From Phycisphaerales bacterium UBA2396 (GTDB taxonomy: Bacteria > Planctomycetota > Phycisphaerae > Phycisphaerales > UBA1924): DNA of 34,701 nucleotides. The notes under the pieces are model-generated. The model did no database searches. It was not told the DNA's origin and saw only the letters and a program-made list of their open reading frames with translations. Both the position numbers and the translations under genes were made by a program. The DNA lies in contig DDSG01000037.1 in the NCBI GenBank assembly GCA_002343325.1, positions 1 to 34,701 of the forward strand, written 5' to 3'. Shown here in pieces: positions 13,917 through 20,868 of the stretch (positions are counted from its first letter, which is position 1; every line of letters begins with the position of its first letter).

Positions 13917-15709
13917 TCGCCAACGACATCCGCTTTGCGGTTGGCTATGCCCGGCGCTCGACCGACCTGCAGGAGCGGTCGCTTCCCGACCAGAAGGCGG
14001 CGGTCGAGCGCTGGGCGCGAGATCACGGCTTCCGCATCCTGCGGTGGTTCGTGGACGACGCCATCAGCGGAACCAGCGCCCGGGGTCGCGACCAGTTCAC
14101 CCGCCTCATCCATGAGGCGGAGAACGGGCGCGACTTCGATGCGGTGCTCTGCTACGACATGTCCCGGTTCTCGCGCGGCGGCACCAACGAAACCGGCTTC
14201 TACCTGCACCGGCTCCGTCTGGCGGGCGTCGAGACACACTTCACCGCCGACGGCATCCCCGACGGCGACGAGGGCGAACTGCTCCAAGGCGTGAAGTCGT
14301 GGCAGGCCCGCCAGTACTCGGTGAAACTCTCGCGCGACAGCATTCGCGGCCAGCACTCGACGGTGACCGTGAAGCACAGCGCCATGGGCGGGCGCTCCCC
14401 CTACGGCTACGACCGCCAATACGTTTCGACGAACGGGCAGGTGCTCAAGACCGTCCGCACGCTCCCCGATGGCCGTCGCCAGGAGTTCGGCCCCGACGGT
14501 CGCCACCTGCGCTTCATTGACCCGAAGGAGAAACTCCCCAAGAAGATGAAGTCTGACATCGTGCGGCTCATTCCTGGCGACCCAAAGCACATCGCCGTCG
14601 TGCGCGACATCTTCGACATGTGCGCCAAGGGGCTGGGCTTCCGGTCGATCCTCATCGCGCTCAACGCCAAGGGGATCGAAGGCCCGATGCACGCCCGCTG
14701 GAACCAGATGGCGGTGAAGTCGATCCTCCAGAATCCGTGCTATCGCGGGGCGCTGGCGTGGAACCGCCGTACGTTCGGAAAGATCCATGAGGTGGCGTCC
14801 GACGGGTCGGCCATCCCGAAGAAGGTGGCGAAGACGACGCGCAACCCCAAGGACCGCTGGATCGTCATCGAGAACGTGCATGAGGCGATCGTGCCGCCGG
14901 ACCTGTTCTGGAAGGCGCACGAGCAGATGGCCAAGCGCCGCAACGCCGGTGGCCTGGCCCGCCCGACGCAGCGGTACCTCCTGTCCGGGCTCGTGCGGTG
15001 CAAGCACTGCGGGCACAACTTCTGGGGCTGCGTGCTGAAGAACAGCGCGGGCGAGATCCGGTACTACGCCGACGGCGGATACCGGTCGCAGGGGATCGGC
15101 GTCTGCAAGGCGACGCACATCCAGGCCGCCGCGCTCGACCGCTGGGTGCTGGAACAACTGCGCAGCACCTTCCTGGCCGACAAGGCCGGTGTCGCCCAAG
15201 CCATCGAGCAGTTCGTGAAGGCAGCGTGCGGACGCGGTGCGGCCGCAAAGACGCAACCGGACCGCAGCAAGGAACTGGCCGACCTGAACAAGCGGATCAA
15301 GACGACGGTCGCGCTGCTTTCCGACAGCGACCTCGCCGACGTCGGCGAACTGCGGACCGCGCTGGTGGACCTGAAGCGCCGCCGCGAGACGCTCGAAGCC
15401 GACGTGGCCAACAAGCCCGCGTCCCCGAAGTCGATCGATCCCGACCGCCTGCGGGCCTGGGCACGCGAGCGGATCGCCGACCTTGCGCGGGCGCTCAAGC
15501 CCGGCACACCGATGATCGAGGCACGCCCGGCTGTCCATGCGTTCGTCCCGAAGATCGAGATTGATCCCGACCGCAAGGTGGGTACGCTCTTCCTGCCGCG
15601 CGACACGTGCAGCGCCCTTCAATCAGCGTTTGTCAGACGGGATACGAGCGCATCCTCGATCCACTCGTGCACGGTGCTCTGGGCCGGGCGCTTGGGGTCG
15701 CCCAGGTAG
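13913..15709 (+). CDS. Large serine recombinase (integrase)
   Basis: A protein of 598 residues as integrated. The N-terminal resolvase domain has VGYARRSTDLQERSLPDQ (nucleophile Ser16) and CYDMSRFSRGG. A recombinase domain follows (VVRDIFDMCAKGLGFRSILI, then WNQMAVKSILQNPCYRGALA), then a zinc ribbon (CKHCGHNFWGC, first Cys about residue 363) and a coiled-coil region (ELADLNKRIKTTVALL, then LVDLKRRRETLEADVA). These enzymes integrate DNA without host factors and need a directionality factor to excise. The frame crosses the element's right boundary at 15653: the last 18 residues are encoded by antisense MCP DNA. In the excised circle the frame would instead run from 4553 to a TAG at 4654, giving 613 residues. 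It overlaps the HARE-HTH stop by 4 bp. Confidence 0.93.
   Translation: MIANDIRFAVGYARRSTDLQERSLPDQKAAVERWARDHGFRILRWFVDDAISGTSARGRDQFTRLIHEAENGRDFDAVLCYDMSRFSRGGTNETGFYLHRLRLAGVETHFTADGIPDGDEGELLQGVKSWQARQYSVKLSRDSIRGQHSTVTVKHSAMGGRSPYGYDRQYVSTNGQVLKTVRTLPDGRRQEFGPDGRHLRFIDPKEKLPKKMKSDIVRLIPGDPKHIAVVRDIFDMCAKGLGFRSILIALNAKGIEGPMHARWNQMAVKSILQNPCYRGALAWNRRTFGKIHEVASDGSAIPKKVAKTTRNPKDRWIVIENVHEAIVPPDLFWKAHEQMAKRRNAGGLARPTQRYLLSGLVRCKHCGHNFWGCVLKNSAGEIRYYADGGYRSQGIGVCKATHIQAAALDRWVLEQLRSTFLADKAGVAQAIEQFVKAACGRGAAAKTQPDRSKELADLNKRIKTTVALLSDSDLADVGELRTALVDLKRRRETLEADVANKPASPKSIDPDRLRAWARERIADLARALKPGTPMIEARPAVHAFVPKIEIDPDRKVGTLFLPRDTCSALQSAFVRRDTSASSIHSCTVLWAGRLGSPR
15632..15655. repeat. Right element end (hybrid att site half)
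   Basis: GTCAGACGGG (15632-15641), 11 bp, then TCC (15653-15655). The arm is the exact reverse complement of 4566-4575 at the same distance from the TC, so the two ends recombine into a symmetrical attP with TC at its centre. The right flank (TCGATCCACTCG) is the other capsid half of attB. The arm lies inside the 3' coding part of the integrase gene. Confidence 0.8.
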
Positions 15710-15822
15710 TCGAGCAGCGGCGTCTCGAACGGGCTGACCAGCCCGATCACATCAGAGACGTCCTCAACGATCTCGGGAAGGTCCGCGCCGGCTCCGAAGG
15801 TCGGCTTTCCAGTAAAAGGCAT
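15653..15822 (-). pseudogene. Major capsid protein (SU10/DUF5309 type), N-terminal part, split by element
   Basis: ATG 15822, with AAAGGGGA as ribosome binding site. It encodes the family's characteristic N-terminus: MPFTGKPTFGAGADLPEIVE, DVSDVIGLVSPFETPLLDYL, then STVHEWIE. Codon 57 (Asp) spans the junction. In the integrated state the frame runs on into element DNA and stops at 15619 after 67 residues, ending VSRLTNAD, so only a short useless peptide is made. The joined gene reads HEWIED then TLLPNTDTLN without a gap or an extra base. It lies 75 bp after the scaffold-like gene. Confidence 0.88.
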
Positions 15823-15897
15823 GTGAATCCCCTTTCCACCGCCGACGGGGGCGGCACCCCGGCCGTTGTCGCACGGCCTGTGATTTCAGCGTGTGGT

Positions 15898-16407
15898 TCA
15901 GCGTGCGCCGCGCTTGGTCCGCAGGTAGCCCAGGAGGCTGCGGCGGGTTCCGCCCGCGCGGCGGGCCGCGTCGAGCGCGTCTTCGAGCGGGCTGGGCGAT
16001 CGGTCGCGGCCGGGCCCCATGACCCCGCGGGCCGAGGGCTCGTGGGGCGCGAAGAGGTGCGGCTTGCGGGACTTGACGTCGGCGATGGCCTCGGTGACGG
16101 GCGTCGCGGGCGACTTGCTCAGGGCCGTCTCGACCAGGAGCAAGGCCGACTCGATGTCGGAGGCTCGGGCGTCGATGAGCGCCTGCTCGACCTCGCGGCG
16201 ACGCTGGAAGGCGGCGAGCGTTTCCTGGGCGGTCTCGAGCTCGGATCGCAGTGCGGTGAGCGCGTCTTCGGCGGCCTTGAGCTTGTCCTCGGCCTCGAGC
16301 GCGCGGCCGCGCCAGGTGGTTTCGTCTGTTTCGCCCTTGGGCGCTGTCACGTTGGTGGCACCCTGGCTCGGGCCGGTGGTGCCGAGGTTCATTCCTTCAT
16401 CGGGCAT
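15898..16407 (-). CDS. Putative capsid scaffold protein
   Basis: A protein of 169 residues with a perfect AAGGAG site before ATG 16407. It begins MPDEGMNLGTTGPSQGATNV. A long coiled coil covers about residues 35-80 (EAEDKLKAAEDALTALRSEL, then ETAQETLAAFQRRREVEQ). The C-terminus is basic (RRSLLGYLRTKRGAR). A small protein with central coiled coil and basic tail between portal and major capsid genes is the usual organisation of phage scaffold proteins, whose basic tail contacts the capsid shell. No protease motif is visible. Assignment is by architecture and position; sequence family was not recognised. Confidence 0.65.
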   Translation of the reverse strand: MPDEGMNLGTTGPSQGATNVTAPKGETDETTWRGRALEAEDKLKAAEDALTALRSELETAQETLAAFQRRREVEQALIDARASDIESALLLVETALSKSPATPVTEAIADVKSRKPHLFAPHEPSARGVMGPGRDRSPSPLEDALDAARRAGGTRRSLLGYLRTKRGAR

Positions 16408-16431
16408 GTGAAACTCCTTGTGGTTGTGGGT

Positions 16432-17838
16432 TCAGACAGAGGTGTTTTGGGCCTCGTACCCAAGTTCGGCCAGGACGCGGTCGCGCGGGACGCCGAGCCG
16501 TGCCTTGCCCTCGGCCGCGAGGACGCGGTCGCGTTCTTCGACAGGCAGCGGCTCGGGCCACTCGATGCGGACGCCGCGGTCGGCGGGTGTGGTGTGGAGG
16601 ATGCCGGCCCAATCGAGGGCGGCGAGCACGAGCGAGCTGGCGTCGGCGATGCCGCGGCCGTAGGTGACGCGCTTGCGGGCGGTCTTGGCGAGGAGGCTCA
16701 TGAGGGTGATGCGGAGGGCGTTGGCGCTGGAGAGGTTGCCGACCTTGCCCTGGACGACCCCGCCGGCGAGCGGCGGAAGGCCGGAGATTTTGTCCATGGC
16801 CTCGCGGAGCTGGGCGATGTGGGCGTCTTCGCTGGGGCAGGCGGCGTCGCCGCCGAAGGATTCGACGGAGGCGTCGGGGTTGTCGGTGGACCAGATCTGG
16901 CCGGGGGCGACGGGCGTGGCGTCGAAGCCTTCGAGCCCGCGGGCGATGAACATTTTGAAGCTCTGCATCGTGACGCGGAAGGCGCGGTCGCTGAGACGGG
17001 TGTTGAGTTCGTCCTGGATGGGGATGAGCGGCTCGACCTCGCCCAGACCGGCGTAGTCGAGGGGTTGGGCGATGTTCTGGATGTGCACGACGGGGATGTG
17101 TCCGGCGTTCCAGCGGAGGTCGCCCTGGGCGACGAGGCGCTGGTTCTCGTACTCGTGCCAGGTGGAGGCGGAGTAGATCTGGAGGAGTGATTCGTCGCGT
17201 CCTCGGGCTTGGCGGATGACATAAGCGCGGATGCGGCGGTAGTCGGTGGGGTCGAGGACGGGGATGCCGCGGCGTGGGTCGATGGCCTCGATGCGGATGG
17301 CGTCGGCGGCGCTGTCGAGACCTCGGGGCCCGCGTCGGCCGGCATCGCGGAGCAGGTCGGCGTTGACGCGGACGAGGAGATCGACGTGTCCGAAGATGTG
17401 TCCGAGGAGGGCCGCGTCCTGAAGGAGAGCGATGCCGCCGGAAGACTCCCAGATGAGTTCAAGGGCGTGTTCGGCGGCGGCGCGGAGTGCGTCGTCGTTG
17501 GCCGTGCTGACGATGCGGATGGGCTTGCCGAAGATGAAGTCGACCATGGACTGGACGCGCCAGGCGATGTCGTTCTCGATGACGATCTCGCGGCGTGGGC
17601 CGCCGGCGGCGCCGGTGAGGCGTGGGGGGAGGCCGACTTCCTGGCCTTGGGAGTACCAGGTGCCCGCGGAGTCGCGGGCCGGAGGGCGGGAGGTGGGGGC
17701 TGTGCTGAGCGGGTTCCTGTAGTACGTCCAGAATTGATCCAGTCGGGGCATTGCCTTCCTGGTGTGCTCGTCGAGGACGAGCGAGAGATTGGCCTCGTCG
17801 AGGCCGACGTCAGAGAACGCGCTGAGTCGATAGGCCAT
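16432..17838 (-). CDS. Phage portal protein, SPP1 Gp6-like
   Basis: A protein of 468 residues from ATG 17838 with GAAAGG upstream. It shows the Gp6-like portal pattern: a tyrosine/asparagine entry region (RLDQFWTYYRNPL), ENDIAWRVQSMVDFIFGKPI, LLGHIFGHVDLLVRVN, HIPVVHIQNIAQPLDYAGLG, then EVEPLIPIQDELNTRLSDRA and the helix segment GNLSSANALRITLMSLLAKT. Portals form the dodecameric ring through which DNA enters the head. It is the first gene of the leftward capsid cassette. The normal upstream partner, a large terminase, is absent: the next 249 bp hold no gene I can see, then a small non-phage gene follows. The frame is intact, without stops or obvious damage. Confidence 0.85.
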   Translation of the reverse strand: MAYRLSAFSDVGLDEANLSLVLDEHTRKAMPRLDQFWTYYRNPLSTAPTSRPPARDSAGTWYSQGQEVGLPPRLTGAAGGPRREIVIENDIAWRVQSMVDFIFGKPIRIVSTANDDALRAAAEHALELIWESSGGIALLQDAALLGHIFGHVDLLVRVNADLLRDAGRRGPRGLDSAADAIRIEAIDPRRGIPVLDPTDYRRIRAYVIRQARGRDESLLQIYSASTWHEYENQRLVAQGDLRWNAGHIPVVHIQNIAQPLDYAGLGEVEPLIPIQDELNTRLSDRAFRVTMQSFKMFIARGLEGFDATPVAPGQIWSTDNPDASVESFGGDAACPSEDAHIAQLREAMDKISGLPPLAGGVVQGKVGNLSSANALRITLMSLLAKTARKRVTYGRGIADASSLVLAALDWAGILHTTPADRGVRIEWPEPLPVEERDRVLAAEGKARLGVPRDRVLAELGYEAQNTSV

Positions 17839-18087
17839 GGCACCTTTCCCCGCGACTCCGGCCCGCGGCGTGCGGGCGGCATACCCCGGGGGAGGTGGGG
17901 CGGTGTGGGTGCGCGCGCCGGGGGCGCAGCGCGACGCAGATTTGCGTTTGCGTGTTGCAAGTCGCGGGGTGTGCGGGGCTTGTCACTTGCGGAAAATCGC
18001 AACGAATCCGCGTGGGGCGCGGATGGGGCGTTCACGCCGTGCGCACAAAGAAGGTGTCGTCGGAATTCGGGAGGGGCCGGGAGGGGC

Positions 18088-18351
18088 TTAGCCCACGAAT
18101 TCGACGCTGGTGTACTGGTCGAGGTTGACCACGACGAGTTCGCCGTCGGGCTTGCGGATCTCGAGGCGGTCGAGCCAGAGCTTGTGGTCCTTGCTGTGGG
18201 CGAACCAGGAGCCGGTTTTGGCCTGCTTGTAGGCGACGATCTGCCCTTCGATGGGACGGGTGGTGAGAGTGGGATCGCCGTTGCCCAGGTGGGGAACCTG
18301 CTGCGTCACGCGAACGCGCTGACCGGGGGTGTAGATGGGTTCGGTGGCCAT
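18088..18351 (-). CDS. Small conserved-looking protein of unknown function
   Basis: A protein of 87 residues, ATG 18351, beginning MATEPIYTPGQRVRVTQQVP. It is beta-rich and balanced in charge (GQIVAYKQAKTGSWFAHSKD, LWLDRLEIRKPDGELVVVNL), looking like an SH3-like or KOW-type small barrel; the GQRVRVTQQVP start is typical of such barrels. No family is named with confidence. The length and composition suggest a cellular protein rather than a phage one. It lies 249 bp upstream of the portal gene on the same strand, in the slot where a terminase would be expected. Confidence 0.65.
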   Translation of the reverse strand: MATEPIYTPGQRVRVTQQVPHLGNGDPTLTTRPIEGQIVAYKQAKTGSWFAHSKDHKLWLDRLEIRKPDGELVVVNLDQYTSVEFVG

Positions 18352-18412
18352 GGGGCGGAGTATATGCCCGGGCGCGGGCGGTCCGGGGCGAGGGGGAGGG
18401 ATGACGGCCGGA

Positions 18413-20773
18413 TCAGCACCCGAGTTCGAAGGCGGTGACGAAGGCGTCGAAGTCGAAGAGGTCGGCGAAGCCGTCGGCGTCGAAGTCGGCGGATCGTCCC
18501 TGGGGGCAGGCGAGGCCTTCGAAGCAATCAACGAAGGCGTCGAAGTCGAAGAAGTCGACGAAGCCGTCGCCGGTGAAGTCGGCCGGGCAGCACCAGGTCT
18601 GCATTTGGACGTGAGCTTGTGCGGTCAGGCCGAGGGGGTCCTGCACGGTGAGCACGAACTCGTACCAGAACTCATCCTGGGCGTTGCAGGGCTCGGGGAC
18701 GATGGTGGTGTTGCCGCTGCAGTCGTTGATGGGGGGGTTGGGGTGGGTGTGGTCGTTGTGGTGTGGGAGGATGTCCCAGCGGCACTTGAGGAGCGAGGTG
18801 TCGTGCTCGTTGTCGGAGAGAGAGGCGAGGAGTTAGACGGTGGATGGCTCGTGACTTGGGTAGAAAGAGCCATCGACGGGGCTGAGGATCTCGATCTTGG
18901 GGGGGGTGTTGTTGACGGTGACGAAGGAATCGGCGGAGTCGGTGAGGCCTGAAGGATCGGTGACGGTGAGGCGCACGTCGAAACGGCGCGGACCGTCGTT
19001 GGGTTCGACGAGGTAGAGGTGAGTGGGCGCTGGGAGCGTGCTGGTGGAGCCGTCTCCAAACTCCCAGAGGTACTCAAGGGGCTGCTGTTCCGGATCGAAG
19101 CTGGCGGAGGCATCAAACTGGACGGAAAGGGGACCGGGCCCGAACTGCGTGGAGAGGGAGAAGGCTGCCTTGGGGGGCTGGGTACCCGCGTAGGAGATTC
19201 GCCTGAGCTGCGAGAAGCCCTGGTAGTTGTAGGAGATGTAGTAGAGGGCGCCGTCCTTGGGGTGCTGGGTGATGCAGACGACGCGGCCGGCGTCGGGCTG
19301 GAAGAAGCGGATTTCCTGGGGGTGGTCGTCATGGTCGAAGATGAACTGGTGGATCCATCGCCCGACGAAGTCGCCGTGGAAGTAGGTGTTGCGATACTCG
19401 GGAGGGAAGTTGGTGCCGGTGTACCCGACGCCGCCGACGGGGCAACCGCCGGCGAGCGGTCCGCCGGAGACGGGGCATCCGGGTGTGCCGAGCCTGCTCT
19501 CGGCGGCGTTTGGGCCGTTGAAGACGCCTGTGCGGGAGTAGCCGTCGTCGTACCAATCGAAGACGGGCCTGGTGTGCATGAAGGTGGGAGTGAGCTCGGA
19601 GATGGGTTGAGGCGGGGGGCAGGGGTTCCACCATTGCGGCGTGGCGAGGGTTTCCTGGACGAGGAGATTCTGGAAGCGGAAGAAGGGGATGCCGCAGGTG
19701 TCGGCGGGGTTTGGCGTGTCGCGATTGGGCGTGAGGACGGCGGAGTAGGAGGCCTTGGGTGTGAGCCCTTCGAAGAGAGGCCAGCCGAAGTTCTGGCCGG
19801 CGTGTGTGACAACGTTCATCTCGTCGAAGGCGCCTTCCATGACGTCGCCGAGATAGAGGACGCCGGGATTGGCGCCGTCGGGTTGGTGATGGGAAGAATC
19901 GGGCCTGACGCAGAAGCGGAAGGGGTTTCGGAAGCCAAGCGCCCAGACGCGAGAGGCCGGGGAGCGTGGGTTCTGAGGATCGAACCAGGGGTTTCCGGGG
20001 AGCCCTTCGCCGGACTTGGGATCGAGTCGGAGGACTTTGCCGGAGAGGGAGTTGATCATCTGGGCGCGGAAGACGCCGACATCTTCCTGCGGTCGGAGGA
20101 TCCCGTCGGCGTAGGCGGTGTAGCTGCTGTTGGGCATGGGGCCGCCGGTGTCGAAGCCGTCCCAACTGGCGCCGTCACCGACGGAGACGAGGAGCGAGCC
20201 GTCTTCACCGAAGGCGAGGCAGTCCATGTGGTGCCCGAGGTGTGTGGCGACGGGCCCGTCGGAGGGGGTTTGTCCGACGAGGACGAATCGGCTGTTGGGA
20301 ACGGCGGAGCGGAATTGAGCGGCGTGATCGAGCGTGTAGCGCGTGACGCGGCCGATTGTGTCGTGGTAGTACTCGTTGGTGTTGGGGTTGTAGAGGTCGG
20401 TGCCGAAGTAACGAAGATGGTGGTAGTCGACGGTGTAGGCGAGGTAGATAGAGCCGTTGTGCTCGAAATCGGGATCGATCGCCAGGCCGACGAGTCCCAT
20501 GTCGTACCAGGTGCCGACTTCGTCGCGGATGTCAACGAGAGGAGCAGGTTGGACATTGCCGTTTTCGAAGAGCCTGACGCGGCCAGCTTTTTCCCAGATG
20601 ATCCCGCGGCCGTCGGGGAGCCAGGCGATGCCGGTGGCCTGGTTGAGATTGTCGACGAGCGTGTGCTCGACAAAGCCCGGAGGGAGCGCCGCGTGCGAGG
20701 GTCGGGTGATGCACGTGGCGAACATGAGCGCAAGGGCGGCTGCAAAGGTGGGGGCCGGATTGTGCAAGGTCAT
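18413..20773 (-). pseudogene. Secreted glucose/sorbosone dehydrogenase-PKD protein with in-frame TAA
   Basis: ATG 20773 starts a signal peptide (MTLHNPAPTFAAALALMFAT, then a short tail ending PSHA). Next is a PQQ-type sugar dehydrogenase propeller (GIAWLPDGRGIIWEKAGRVR, YDMGLVGLAIDPDFEHNGSI, LGHHMDCLAFGEDGSLLVSV, WALGFRNPFRFCVRPD, HAGQNFGWPLFEG). A PKD domain follows (LSVQFDASASFDPE, YLWEFGDGSTS). After 646 residues a TAA (18833-18835) interrupts. The same frame continues as LLASLSDNEHDTSLLKCRWD through the rest of an Ig-like domain and a tandem EF-hand tag, ending FELGC at 18413. One base change from CAA would explain it. The product without its tag may be mislocalised. Stop-codon readthrough or a sequencing error are alternatives. 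Confidence 0.8.
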
Positions 20774-20868
20774 GGCATGTCTCGTGGCAACGCCACGACG
20801 GCCCCGCGAGAGCGAGGTCCGGCCGAGACGCGGGAGCACCGTACCGGCGACGTTCACCCGATTCAAGG

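Larger units (their letters stand above)
4553..15652 (+). mobile_element. 11.1-kb capsid-encoding serine-integrase element inserted in the MCP gene
   Basis: The element interrupts the MCP reading frame and is bounded by TCC trinucleotides at 4553-4555 and 15653-15655, with TC as the likely crossover dinucleotide. The inverted repeat CCCGTCTGAC (4566-4575) / GTCAGACGGG (15632-15641) lies exactly 11 bp inside the TC at both ends, as expected for two half-sites of an attP. Excision at TC restores 390 codons of MCP in frame. Contents: methyltransferase, two nucleases, an unknown protein, a sigma-like factor, a protease-capsid fusion, an ATPase, a HARE-HTH protein and the large serine integrase that ends at the right boundary. 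No portal, terminase or tail gene is present. It could be a satellite, a decayed prophage or a defence island with phage parts; the insertion itself is well supported. Confidence 0.9.

Noticed and set aside
13115..15622. 835-codon minus-strand frame opposite the integrase
   Set aside because: High-GC antisense shadow: no domain, low-complexity Arg/Ala/Gly composition, while the plus strand has a motif-complete serine integrase and HARE-HTH protein.
4553..15655. Alternative crossover at a shared GAG/CTC instead of TC
   Set aside because: It also restores the frame, but places the inverted arms at 4 and 17 bp from the crossover, whereas TC gives exactly 11 and 11.
17839..18351. Terminase gene upstream of the portal
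   Set aside because: No frame with Walker or nuclease motifs lies there; only a non-coding stretch of 249 bp and an 87-residue barrel-like protein.
18416..18596. Short DNA repeats that could suggest a CRISPR or tandem-repeat array
   Set aside because: The repeats are codons of the tandem EF-hand tag; units are in frame, unequal and without spacers.
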